Positions 17,884 through 27,182 of a stretch of 64,000 bases of DNA are shown piece after piece. The notes under the pieces were generated by a model that saw only the letters and a list, made by a program, of their open reading frames with translations, did not search any database and had not been told where the DNA came from. Position 1 is the stretch's first letter. Each line of letters opens with the position of its first letter. The translations under genes and the position numbers were made by a program. This DNA is from Candidatus Nanopelagicales bacterium (GTDB lineage Bacteria; Actinomycetota; Actinomycetes; S36-B12): positions 52,797 to 116,796 of the forward strand of contig JAURFD010000008.1 in the NCBI GenBank assembly GCA_030827125.1. The letters run 5' to 3'.

Positions 17884-18813
17884 GTGTCAGCAGAGGATTC
17901 ACGCGACACGGTCGCGGCTGAGGAGACCACGAAGACGGTCACCAAAAAACGTGGCTTCTGGACGCGGTTTATCGACTCGCCTCTGCCGCCGAGTGAGATG
18001 ACGCGGGCTCAGCGGCGGTACGACTCTTTCTCTTCACTGCCGATGTTCTTTGTGGCCATGGTGTGGCTGGTGTCGAGTTTCTTTACCTGGGCTCCGTCAC
18101 TACAGCCCCTCTACGGCTGGGAGGGAGTCAAACTCAGTCTCTTCTCTTACGTCATCTTCGCGATCGACTTCGTCATCCGCTTCGTTCTTGACCCCCACAA
18201 GCGAAACTTTCTCAGGCGCAACTGGCCCTTCCTCGTTGCGCTGCTCTTTCCGCCGCTCCGCATCCTGCTGGTCATTGCTGCAGTGCTCCGTGTTGCACGG
18301 GACCGTAATGGCCTGACAAAGATGGTCGGCCTCTACGCCGTCTACGCCGTCCTCTTCGTGGTGATCTTCGGCGCGCTATTCACTCTCCTGTTCGAGATCA
18401 ACGCGCCCGGTGCCAACATCACGTCGTTTGGCGATGCGGTCTGGTGGGGTTTCGTCACGGTGACCACGGTCGGGTACGGCGACTTCACCCCCGTCACGAT
18501 CGGTGGTCGGATCATCGCGGTGGGCATCATGTTCACCGGCGCTGCCGCTGTCGGCGCCGTCACGGCGGCGGTCGCCTCACGATTCATCAATACCAACCGA
18601 TCCTCGAACGAGGATGCTGGCGAGGACGCGAAAGACGATCACGACGCGCCATCACAGAATTCCCATGAACCACAGGAGCCACAGCAGACACACCAGTCAG
18701 AGGGAACTTCCTCGGAGAGTGAATTGATGTCACGCATCGTCGCTCTTCAGCACAGTGTCGAAGAGCTCGGTCGGCAGTTGGCCGGTCGCGACGCGCAGAC
18801 CCCGGGTGAATGA
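17884..18813 (+). CDS. Voltage-gated-like potassium channel subunit
   Basis: A 309-residue membrane protein. It has several hydrophobic helices, an S4-like stretch PPLRILLVIAAVLRVARDR with spaced arginines, and a pore loop WWGFVTVTTVGYGDFTPV with the K+ selectivity filter TVGYGD at about 195-200, then the last pore helix. The cytoplasmic C-terminus is acidic and polar, then forms a short predicted coiled coil (SELMSRIVALQHSVEELGRQL) that may drive tetramer assembly. GAGGGAG lies upstream of the GTG start. Confidence 0.88.
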   Translation: MSAEDSRDTVAAEETTKTVTKKRGFWTRFIDSPLPPSEMTRAQRRYDSFSSLPMFFVAMVWLVSSFFTWAPSLQPLYGWEGVKLSLFSYVIFAIDFVIRFVLDPHKRNFLRRNWPFLVALLFPPLRILLVIAAVLRVARDRNGLTKMVGLYAVYAVLFVVIFGALFTLLFEINAPGANITSFGDAVWWGFVTVTTVGYGDFTPVTIGGRIIAVGIMFTGAAAVGAVTAAVASRFINTNRSSNEDAGEDAKDDHDAPSQNSHEPQEPQQTHQSEGTSSESELMSRIVALQHSVEELGRQLAGRDAQTPGE

Positions 18814-18875
18814 CACCGCACGCTCCTTCTCCTACGATGACGAAACCACGTCCGCCCGCCGAAGGAGTTCTCCAC

Positions 18876-19178
18876 ATGGATTCGCACGCCGCACATCTCG
18901 ATCCGAGTGATGCGGCAGCGGCGCTTTCGGAGCGGGATCGACGCATTCTGGAATTCGAGCGCCAATGGTGGAAGTACGCCGGTGCCAAAGAGCAGGCCAT
19001 CCGAGACCTGTTCGACATGAGTTCCACGCGCTATTACCAGATCCTCAACTCCCTGATCGATACGCCAGCGGCACTCGCGGCCGACCCCATGCTGGTCAAG
19101 CGGCTTCGCCGAATGCGCGCTGCCCGGCAGCGCGTGAGGTCGGCCCGCCGACTCGGCATCGATCTCGAATCGCGCTAG
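18876..19178 (+). CDS. DUF3263 family protein
   Basis: A 100-residue actinobacterial protein of unknown function. The core LSERDRRILEFERQWWKYAGAKEQAIRDLFDMSSTRYYQILNSL resembles a helix-turn-helix in which FDMSSTRYYQIL is the recognition segment, so DNA binding is plausible but unproven. The C-terminus is very basic. GAAGGAG at 18861-18867 sits 8 nt before the ATG, and TACGAT (18833-18838) is a candidate -10 box. The DinB-like gene begins 4 bp after the stop. Confidence 0.8.
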   Translation: MDSHAAHLDPSDAAAALSERDRRILEFERQWWKYAGAKEQAIRDLFDMSSTRYYQILNSLIDTPAALAADPMLVKRLRRMRAARQRVRSARRLGIDLESR

Positions 19179-19182
19179 CCCC

Positions 19183-19701
19183 ATGGTCTGGCGCGTCCCG
19201 GAGGTCACGCCGACCGAACCCGCGGGACTGTTAGACGAACGACAAGCCCTTGACGCGCAACTTCGCTGTCAGCGTGAATCCCTACAGGAGAACTGCGCCG
19301 GACTCGATCACGAGCAGCTCTCCATCCGCCCGGTGGCTACCTCACTGATCTCCCTGCTCGGGATCGTCCGTCACATCACCGATGTCGAACGCTGGTGGTT
19401 CCGAATGAACGCGGCGGGGGAGCGGCTGGACTTCCGCTATGACCCGAACCTTGACGACAGTGACTTTCGTGACCTCGATTCGGTGTCGGCCGAGGAGGTC
19501 TTCACGACCTACTGGGCTGAGTGCACGGCGGCGGACTCCGCGGTCGCCGGTCTGTCCTTGGACGACACCTTCATCAACGACAAGCGGCAGGCTCGGCTGG
19601 ATCTGCGGTGGGCCTATCTACACATGATCGAGGAGTACGCGCGGCACAACGGACAGGCGGACATCATCCGGGAACTGATCGACGGGCGGTCGCACCGCTA
19701 G
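19183..19701 (+). CDS. DinB-like (DUF664) four-helix metalloprotein
   Basis: A 172-residue DinB/YfiT-type protein. The histidine pattern LLGIVRHITDVERWWFR (first metal-ligand helix) and AYLHMIEEYARHNGQADIIREL (last ligands) are clear, so a bound divalent metal is expected. Relatives include mycothiol- or bacillithiol-dependent enzymes; the actual reaction is unknown. The ATG follows DUF3263 by 4 bp. The stop shares CTAG with the convergent gpgS stop. Confidence 0.82.
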   Translation: MVWRVPEVTPTEPAGLLDERQALDAQLRCQRESLQENCAGLDHEQLSIRPVATSLISLLGIVRHITDVERWWFRMNAAGERLDFRYDPNLDDSDFRDLDSVSAEEVFTTYWAECTAADSAVAGLSLDDTFINDKRQARLDLRWAYLHMIEEYARHNGQADIIRELIDGRSHR

Positions 19702-20780
19702 GTCGCCCGCACCTGCTCGTCCGGTGCGGTGGTGACGCTGGCCAGGGGTGGCCGTTCAAGTCCTTCGACGTCGTGCTCGACCGGCTGGAGGTGCGCCCCT
19801 TCCCGCACAAACTGCACGATGCTGCCATCCTGATCGCCCCGCTCATTGCCCAGTGGTGCGTCGAGGCGGGCCAGTGCGGTCTGCCAGATCTCCGCGGCCA
19901 TGCGTCCAAGGTAGGCCTCGCCATGGTGGCGATGCCGCCGCTCGCCGAGATCCACCTGGGCGATGGCGTCGAGGCCGCGATGTTTCGCCGTATCGAGCAG
20001 AAGGGCGATCTCGACACCGTAGCCGCACGGAATGGGAAGTGACTCGAAGAGCGATCGGCGGATGGCGTATTCGCCAGCCAGTGGTTGCACGATCCCGGAC
20101 AGTTCGGGCCAGTGCAGGTTGATGAGCGGGCGGGCGACGAGTTCGGTGACGCGGCCACCGGCCTCGGGCACTCCGGCGAGCGTGCGCGCGTAGGCGGCCT
20201 TGACCAACTCGACCTCTGGGTCGACCAGGAGTGGTCCGACGAGGGCCGAGAGGTGGGCAGGCTGGAACGACAGCAGATCCGCGTCTAAGAACACGACGAT
20301 GTCCGCGTCGGTCGCGGCGACACCGCGCCACATTGCCTCGCCCTTGCCCGGCAGGCTCGGGATATGGGGATAGATCTCATTGGTGGCCAGGACCCGAGCT
20401 CCGGCGGCACGAGCGACGGACCCGGTGGCATCGGTGCTGTCGGAGTCGACGACGAGGAGGTCATCGATCAGGGGATGGCTCCCACCCATGGCGTGCTGGT
20501 GAATCTGCCGGACGAGTTCGCCCACCGTGGACTCCTCGTCGCGGGCCGGGATCACGACAGCCACGGTGCGGGTGCCTTTGATGCCGGCGACGTGGGCGAG
20601 CGGCCACTCAGCTGCCGTGCTCGTACGCCGGGATAGCCAGGCGCGAGCGAGCGGATGCACGGAACTAGTCTGCCGTCCCGCAGTGAGGAGTGCGCGGGGA
20701 GTCCGAAACGGGCGCTTCGGTCGCACCGTGGGTCGCGGGGGCTCGGGGACCGGCTGCGGCGGGGCCGAGTCAGTTTGCAC
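19698..20780 (-). CDS. gpgS: Glucosyl-3-phosphoglycerate synthase
   Basis: A family 81 (GT2-like) glycosyltransferase of up to 360 residues making glucosyl-3-phosphoglycerate from an NDP-glucose and 3-phosphoglycerate. This is the first step to glucosylglycerate and, in mycobacteria, methylglucose lipopolysaccharides. Motifs: VAVVIPARDEESTVGELV, DDLLVVDSDSTDATG, VVFLDADLLSF (DXD-type), LSGIVQPLAGEYAIRRSLF, IPCGYGVEIALLLDTA. The start is doubtful: the GTG at 20780 lies inside a CIRCE element, and GTG 20726 is an internal alternative. If it does start here, HrcA binding would also affect gpgS. Confidence 0.9.
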   Translation of the reverse strand: MQTDSAPPQPVPEPPRPTVRPKRPFRTPRALLTAGRQTSSVHPLARAWLSRRTSTAAEWPLAHVAGIKGTRTVAVVIPARDEESTVGELVRQIHQHAMGGSHPLIDDLLVVDSDSTDATGSVARAAGARVLATNEIYPHIPSLPGKGEAMWRGVAATDADIVVFLDADLLSFQPAHLSALVGPLLVDPEVELVKAAYARTLAGVPEAGGRVTELVARPLINLHWPELSGIVQPLAGEYAIRRSLFESLPIPCGYGVEIALLLDTAKHRGLDAIAQVDLGERRHRHHGEAYLGRMAAEIWQTALARLDAPLGNERGDQDGSIVQFVREGAHLQPVEHDVEGLERPPLASVTTAPDEQVRAT

Positions 20781-20800
20781 TCTCCGGGTGAGAGTGCTAA
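20774..20800. promoter_or_regulatory. CIRCE element 1 (HrcA operator)
   Basis: TTTGCACTC-N9-GAGTGCTAA matches the CIRCE consensus (TTAGCACTC-N9-GAGTGCTAA) at all but one position. It covers the spacer of the groEL promoter and the predicted gpgS start codon. Confidence 0.92.
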
Positions 20801-20803
20801 AAC
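20775..20803 (+). promoter_or_regulatory. groEL promoter
   Basis: A TTGCAC -35 (20775-20780) and TAAAAC -10 (20798-20803) are separated by 17 bp and lie within or next to CIRCE 1. HrcA bound here would block RNA polymerase directly. Transcription would start near 20810, giving a leader of about 134 nt. The leader holds a GAAA-capped hairpin (GGAGGC/GCCTCC, 20898-20913) and GGGAGGAA before the start codon. Confidence 0.7.
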
Positions 20804-20807
20804 TGTG

Positions 20808-20834
20808 TTAGCACTCGACGACCTCGAGTGACAG
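20808..20834. promoter_or_regulatory. CIRCE element 2 (HrcA operator, degenerate right half)
   Basis: TTAGCACTC-N9-GAGTGACAG has a perfect left half and a 6/9 right half. It starts 7 bp after CIRCE 1 and overlaps the predicted transcription start. Confidence 0.8.
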
Positions 20835-20847
20835 ACCTGACCGATGA

Positions 20848-22578
<1,731 letters not shown>

Positions 22579-22591
22579 GTCCGTCGAACAC

Positions 22592-22627
22592 CAGAAGGGG
22601 TGGTTCCCAAGGGAACCACCCCTTCTG
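22592..22627 (+). terminator. groEL terminator hairpin
   Basis: CAGAAGGGGTGGTTCCC and its perfect complement GGGAACCACCCCTTCTG are separated by AA, giving a stem of about 16 bp. It begins 14 bp after the groEL stop and ends just before the -10 box of the next gene. There is no U-tract, as is common in high-GC organisms. Confidence 0.88.
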
Positions 22628-22654
22628 CCATGTCGGGGGCGCTAACGTCGGGAA

Positions 22655-23320
22655 GTGACTTTCACCGGATTCCCACCCGCTGCGTTCGCCTTCTACGAGC
22701 AACTCGCCGCGCATAACACCAAGGCCTGGTGGCAGGACAACCGATCGACGTACGACGACGCGATCAAGGCGCCGATGACGGCGCTCCTGGAGGGGCTGGA
22801 GCCGGAGTTCGGTGAATTCAAGATCTACCGACCGTACCGGGACACCCGGTTTAGCAAGGACAAGACTCCGATCAAGGATCACCAGGGCGCGGTCGTGATG
22901 ATCGAGGACGCCGTCGGTTACTACGTACAGATCTCTGCGGCCGGACTCATGGTGGGCGGTGGACTGTATGCCCCCGCCCCACGCCAACTCGCCCGGATGC
23001 GCGCCGCTATCGACTCTCCAGCCTGCGCGACCTTGGAGTCCGAACTGGCGAAACTCCGCCGAGCGCGTCCGTCCTGGGACATCGACGGGGCGCCGCTCAA
23101 GACTCGTCCCAAGGGTGTCGCCGTGGACCACCCCCGGCTGGAGTTGCTACGCATGACCCGGCTGATCTTCACCCGCACGTACGTCGACGAGTCGATGCTG
23201 GCCTCACCCAAAATCCTTGCCACCGTGCGCCGGGACTGGCGGGCTATCACGCCCGCGATGGACTGGCTCGCCGACCATGCGGGTCCCGAGGGGGATCCCG
23301 GCAGCGATCCCCTGCCGTAG
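22655..23320 (+). CDS. DUF2461 (TIGR02453) family protein
   Basis: A 221-residue protein of a widespread family without known function. The N-terminal FAFYEQLAAHNTKAWWQDNR and KIYRPYRDTRFSKDKTPIKDH are the family hallmarks; GYYVQISAAGLMVGGGLYAP follows. The GTG start lies exactly 6 nt after TAACGT (22643-22648), immediately downstream of the groEL terminator, so it is a separate, probably leaderless, unit. Confidence 0.85.
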   Translation: MTFTGFPPAAFAFYEQLAAHNTKAWWQDNRSTYDDAIKAPMTALLEGLEPEFGEFKIYRPYRDTRFSKDKTPIKDHQGAVVMIEDAVGYYVQISAAGLMVGGGLYAPAPRQLARMRAAIDSPACATLESELAKLRRARPSWDIDGAPLKTRPKGVAVDHPRLELLRMTRLIFTRTYVDESMLASPKILATVRRDWRAITPAMDWLADHAGPEGDPGSDPLP

Positions 23321-23329
23321 GCTCCCCCC

Positions 23330-23734
23330 ATGGATCCGGAGGACGTCCACATCCAAAGATCCGGCGACAACCGGGCGACATGGTCCGACCTCCATGGAGG
23401 AACCGGGGACATCGACGTGCAGAGATATTTCGAGCGGCGAATGCCCTGGCCGATCGAGGTCGAAATGTGGGTCATCCCGGTGGGGGCTTCCGAAGGGCCC
23501 CACATCCACGACGAAAACGACCCCGATGGATATGCCGATGCACGCGAGGTCTACCTCGTGGTGGAGGGCCAGGCGCGGGTGACGCTCGATGGAGTGGAGT
23601 ACGACTTCGGCCCTGGCGATGCCTTTGTGGCCGGATCGCGCGTCTGGCGGGGGATCGCCAACGTCGGTCCGTCGCCGTTGCGCATCGTCATCGTCAACGA
23701 CCCTGGACCCCTCTTGGCCGACGCGAATTCCTAA
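23330..23734 (+). CDS. Cupin domain protein
   Basis: A 134-residue single-domain cupin. The first motif is seen in GPHIHDENDPDGYADAREVY and the second in FGPGDAFVAGSRVWRGIANVG; the metal-binding histidine pattern is partly altered in the second motif. Function unknown. ATG 23330 follows TAGGCT by 6 nt even though DUF2461 ends only 9 bp upstream, so it likely has its own promoter inside the end of that gene. Its TAA stop overlaps the convergent aminotransferase stop. Confidence 0.78.
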   Translation: MDPEDVHIQRSGDNRATWSDLHGGTGDIDVQRYFERRMPWPIEVEMWVIPVGASEGPHIHDENDPDGYADAREVYLVVEGQARVTLDGVEYDFGPGDAFVAGSRVWRGIANVGPSPLRIVIVNDPGPLLADANS

Positions 23735-25188
23735 GCGGCGCCTCGCTTGTCCTGAGACCGCTGTGGCAGGCTCCGCGGGTCGGCAGTAGCGGCACGTGAA
23801 CCACTCCATGCTGTCCAGGCCCGCTCCGCGGCCGTGCCGACGATGTCGGTGATGCGATCGAGAAGCGCGGCGTCCGCGACGAGAGGGGGGGATAGTTGAA
23901 TCACTGGTTCGCCGCGGTCGTCTAGTCGGCACAGCAGTCCGAGGTCGTCCATATGCTTGGATAGTTCGCTACGAAGCAGCCAGTCGGCCTCATCGGCATC
24001 GAACAGTTCCTTGGTCTGACGATCCTTGACCAGCTCCAACGCCCAGAAGAAGCCCATTCCGCGTACGTCGCCGACCATCGGGATGCGGCGGAGTTCTTCG
24101 AGTCCAGCCTCGAATCTCGGCGCGAGGTCGCGAACGTTTTCGAACACGCTATCGCGCTCGTAGATCTCCAAGACCTTGTCAGCGATCGCCGTGGTCAACG
24201 GGTGCCCGGAGTAGGTGAGGCCATGCATGTAGGTCTCGCCACCGGTGACGAAGGGTGCGCTGATGCGGGGGGTCATCAACACGCCGCCAAGCGGTGCGTG
24301 ACCGGCGGTGACTCCTTTGGCGAAGGTGACGATGTCGGGCCGGCCATCAAATAACGTCGAGGCGAACCATTGCCCGACTCGGCCGAAGGCGGTGATCGTT
24401 TCGTCCGCCACGAGGATGATTCCGTAGCGGTCGCAGATATCTCGGAGCCCGGCCCAGTATCCCGGAGGCGGAACGAACGCGCCGCCGGAATTCTGCACCG
24501 GCTCGGCGATGATCATCGCGACCTGGTCAGGTCCGGCGAAGTTGACGGCCTCCTCGACCTCGGCGAGCAGTGCCGCCGTCAATGCCACGGGATCGGCGCC
24601 GGCCGGGTGGCGGTACGCGTTGGTGTTCGACACGAAGGTCGTTTGCACGGCCATCGGCTCGAATGGTGTCCGACAGTCGGTAAGGCCGGTGAAGCTGAGA
24701 GCGCCCATCGAGGTGCCGTGGTAGGCGAGTTTGCGCGCGATCGCTTTGGTGCGTTGCGGCTCCCCATTGATCGCGTGCCACTGGCGAATCAACTTCCATG
24801 CCGACTCAACGGCTTCGCCGCCGCTGTTGGTGAAGTAGACGCGATCCATTCCCAGCGGTGCCGCGTGCCCGGCGAGTCGCGTGGCAAGGCGCGCGGCAGC
24901 CGGATGGGCCAGGTACCACGTTGGCGTGTAGGGCAGGATCGCCAACTGCTCGGCAGCGGCAGCGCCAACCTCGGCACCGTAGGAGTGACCGAGGTTTGTG
25001 CAGAAGAGGCCGGAGAGGCCGTCAATGAAGCGCCGCCCACGATCGCTGACGACCTCGCAGCCTGCACCGCGGACGATGACCTTGCTGCCGGCCTCGGCGT
25101 ACTCGCCCATGTCGGTGAAGTTCAGCAGCAGGTGATCTCGGGCCTGCTGACGTGTTGTTCCGGTGCCCTGTTGCTTGGCAGGGTCCAT
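23731..25188 (-). CDS. Class III (omega) aminotransferase
   Basis: A 485-residue PLP-dependent enzyme of the beta-alanine/putrescine:pyruvate type. It has GLFCTNLGHSY near the N-terminus, YFTNSGGEAVESAWKL (PLP phosphate), YHGTSMGALSFTG, IIAEPVQNSGGAFVPP, LVADETITAFGRVG (PLP aspartate), and the Schiff-base lysine in TFAKGVTAGHAPLGG. Such enzymes move an amino group from an omega-amino acid or amine to pyruvate or 2-oxoglutarate. ATG 25188 has AAGGGA 10 nt upstream. Two TetR-type operator sites lie just upstream, tying it to the betaine island. Exact substrate unknown. Confidence 0.87.
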   Translation of the reverse strand: MDPAKQQGTGTTRQQARDHLLLNFTDMGEYAEAGSKVIVRGAGCEVVSDRGRRFIDGLSGLFCTNLGHSYGAEVGAAAAEQLAILPYTPTWYLAHPAAARLATRLAGHAAPLGMDRVYFTNSGGEAVESAWKLIRQWHAINGEPQRTKAIARKLAYHGTSMGALSFTGLTDCRTPFEPMAVQTTFVSNTNAYRHPAGADPVALTAALLAEVEEAVNFAGPDQVAMIIAEPVQNSGGAFVPPPGYWAGLRDICDRYGIILVADETITAFGRVGQWFASTLFDGRPDIVTFAKGVTAGHAPLGGVLMTPRISAPFVTGGETYMHGLTYSGHPLTTAIADKVLEIYERDSVFENVRDLAPRFEAGLEELRRIPMVGDVRGMGFFWALELVKDRQTKELFDADEADWLLRSELSKHMDDLGLLCRLDDRGEPVIQLSPPLVADAALLDRITDIVGTAAERAWTAWSGSRAATADPRSLPQRSQDKRGAA

Positions 25189-25208
25189 GGCTTTCACATC
25201 CCTTGATC

Positions 25209-25224
25209 CTGAGTAATCGTTCAG
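25209..25224. promoter_or_regulatory. Predicted TetR operator, aminotransferase site 1
   Basis: CTGAGTAATCGTTCAG keeps the ends of the perfect site at 25956 (CTGA and CGTTCAG). It also lies within a wider inverted repeat, GATCCTGA-N8-TCAGGATC (25205-25228). It is 21 bp upstream of the aminotransferase start. Confidence 0.6.
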
Positions 25225-25244
25225 GATCCAGGGAGGTTAACACC

Positions 25245-25260
25245 CTGAATGGCCGCTCAG
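25245..25260. promoter_or_regulatory. Predicted TetR operator, aminotransferase site 2
   Basis: CTGAATGGCCGCTCAG agrees with the perfect site at 25956 in 13 of 16 positions. It lies 36 bp from site 1, allowing two dimers on the same promoter region. Confidence 0.55.
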
Positions 25261-25322
25261 CAAGGTTCGGTGCCGCGTGCCGGGTCGCAGTTGTGTCGCA
25301 ACCGGGTGCCGGACGCGGGGTG

Positions 25323-25931
25323 TCACACGGGCATTCGTAGTTCGGTCACAGCGCCCTGCCACCACAGATCGGAGAGGCGTTCGGGAGTCATTCCACGGTC
25401 GCCGAGTGCCAATTGAATGGCCAGTCCGTCCATGAGGCTCGCCAAGCGCATGGCCGAGGCGTCGGTGTCGGCAGGATCAAAGTCACCGGTGGCCTGACCC
25501 TCACTGATGACCTCTCGAAGGGCCGATCGCCACCGTCGATCCAGCGACTCCCGCGTCGCTCGGGCATCGTCGTCATGCAGGGCTCGCACCCACAGTTCAA
25601 GCCAGAGGCGCCAGTCGCCGACCGCCGGCCCCATGCCGGCCGCGAGATCGGCCATGTGGCGCAGGCGTTCAACGGGTCCGGCCTGCTCGCGCAGATCTCG
25701 ATCAAGGTCCTCGTAGAACTCGTCCTCAAGGAGGGTGAGGGCGGCGTTGAGGGCTCCAGCGAGGGACCTGAAGTGATAGAGGATCAGTCCCTGCGAGGTG
25801 CCAGCAGCATCAGCGATGTCGGAGACACGTGTGCCAGCGAAGCCTCGGTCACGCACGACGTCAACGGTGGCGCGCAGGATCCGGTCTCGCCGTTCCTCCG
25901 GTGCCTTGGCCGACAATGCATCTTGTGCCAA
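25323..25931 (-). CDS. TetR family regulator, BetI-like
   Basis: A 202-residue repressor. The N-terminal helix-turn-helix is RDRILRATVDVVRDRGFAGTRVSDIADAAGTSQGLILYHF; the C-terminal ligand domain (GDWRLWLELWVRALHDDDAR, MDGLAIQLALGD) resembles BetI-type TetR proteins, which sense choline-like or fatty acyl ligands. The start is a TTG preceded by GGGAGG. A perfect 16-bp palindrome lies between this gene and the divergent dehydrogenase, and three related sites occur at island promoters, so this protein is the likely island regulator. The ligand is probably a betaine or a pathway intermediate (inference). Confidence 0.88.
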   Translation of the reverse strand: MAQDALSAKAPEERRDRILRATVDVVRDRGFAGTRVSDIADAAGTSQGLILYHFRSLAGALNAALTLLEDEFYEDLDRDLREQAGPVERLRHMADLAAGMGPAVGDWRLWLELWVRALHDDDARATRESLDRRWRSALREVISEGQATGDFDPADTDASAMRLASLMDGLAIQLALGDRGMTPERLSDLWWQGAVTELRMPV

Positions 25932-25955
25932 CGGACCTCCCTGACCGACACCAGT

Positions 25956-25971
25956 CTGAACGGACGTTCAG
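25956..25971. promoter_or_regulatory. Perfect TetR operator between tetR and acyl-CoA dehydrogenase
   Basis: CTGAACG-GA-CGTTCAG is a perfect palindrome. It abuts TAGCCT (25973-25978), the likely -10 box of the dehydrogenase operon, and lies 24 bp before the tetR start. Autoregulation and control of the divergent operon are expected. Confidence 0.75.
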
Positions 25972-26015
25972 GTAGCCTGGCTCTCATCGCCCATTCTCCC
26001 AGTACCAGGAGCGCC

Positions 26016-27182
26016 ATGGCCACCGATCCCCGGTACCTCGAACTTCAGGCCCGAGTTGCCGCGTTCGTTGATGACGTCCTGATCCCTCTCGAGGTCACGG
26101 CTGAACTTGCCGGCGGCTCGCTTCCGGCCGACACGCAGGCGCACGTACGCACAAAGGCGTTCGACTACGGCGTGAACGGAGGCCCACATTCGGTGGAGCA
26201 TGGCGGCCACGGATGGTCGACGACGGAGTGGTTCCTCGTCGAGGAGCAACTGGGACGGACCACGAACGGAGTTTCGTGGTACATCCCGAACGCCTACAAC
26301 GTGTGGAAGCACGCATCGCCGGCTCTACAGGAGCGGTGGCTCATTCCGGCCTTGCGCGGTGACCTTCATGACGCGTACGCCGTGACCGAAGCCGAAGCCG
26401 GCAGCGATCCCTCGGGGATGACGACGACGGCACGCCCCCTTGATGACGGTCGATGGGTCCTCAACGGCGAGAAGTGGTTTGTCACGTTCGGCAGTGTCGC
26501 CTCGGTCATCGTTGTCATGGCCTACGCACTGGTTGACGGCGAGCGGTTGCCGACCCTCTTCGCCGTTCCTGCCGACACACCCGGTATCGAAACGGTGGCG
26601 GACGTCCCCTTCACGCACACCTATCCGCACGGACACCCAACCCTCCTGTTCACCGACGTCATCGTCAGTGACGCCGACATCATCGGAGGTATCGGCGAGG
26701 GTGAGGATCTGCAGCGCATGTGGTTCACCGAGGAGCGCCTGGGAATCGCGGCGCGGTCCGTCGGCGCGATGCAACGGCTCATCGAGGAGACGATGGACTG
26801 GGCGACGGGACGCGTGCAGGGTGGCGCTCGGCTGATCGACCACCAGGGGGTGAGTTTCCCCTTGGCCGATAGTGCCGCCGACGCAGCTGCCGGACGCCTA
26901 CTCGGGTTGGAGGTAGCGTCCATGGCTGATGCGGGCGCGGACCCCAAGTTGGTGCACGGCAAGGCCTCCATGGCCAAACTCTTCTGCTCCGAAGCGGCCA
27001 ATCGGTGCGCCGATCGGGCGCTGCAGATCTGGGGTGGCCGCGGTTATATGCGGACCACTGCCGCTGAGCGCTTCTGGCGCGAACTACGGGTCGATCGAAT
27101 CTGGGAGGGCACCTCCGAAATCCAGCGTCTCATCGTGGCGCGCTCGCTGGAGCGCCGCGGCGTTCAAGCGATGCTCACGTGA
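26016..27182 (+). CDS. Acyl-CoA dehydrogenase of the island
   Basis: A 388-residue flavoenzyme with AYAVTEAEAGSDPSGM, WFVTFGSVASVIVVM, QIWGGRGYMRTTAAERFWR and IWEGTSEIQR (catalytic-type glutamate at about 364). The reading frame is open a further 600 bp upstream, but that part is antisense to tetR. CAGGAGC precedes ATG 26016, which fits family length. Its stop overlaps the ADP-forming synthetase start (GTGA), so the two act together, perhaps synthetase first, then 2,3-dehydrogenation of the CoA ester. The acyl chain may carry an ammonium group, as with gamma-butyrobetainyl-CoA, but this is a guess. Confidence 0.88.
   Translation: MATDPRYLELQARVAAFVDDVLIPLEVTAELAGGSLPADTQAHVRTKAFDYGVNGGPHSVEHGGHGWSTTEWFLVEEQLGRTTNGVSWYIPNAYNVWKHASPALQERWLIPALRGDLHDAYAVTEAEAGSDPSGMTTTARPLDDGRWVLNGEKWFVTFGSVASVIVVMAYALVDGERLPTLFAVPADTPGIETVADVPFTHTYPHGHPTLLFTDVIVSDADIIGGIGEGEDLQRMWFTEERLGIAARSVGAMQRLIEETMDWATGRVQGGARLIDHQGVSFPLADSAADAAAGRLLGLEVASMADAGADPKLVHGKASMAKLFCSEAANRCADRALQIWGGRGYMRTTAAERFWRELRVDRIWEGTSEIQRLIVARSLERRGVQAMLT

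Noticed and set aside
25413..26015. Upstream extension of the island acyl-CoA dehydrogenase by about 200 residues
   Set aside because: The extension is antisense to tetR and lacks homology; ATG 26016 has a ribosome site and gives normal family length.
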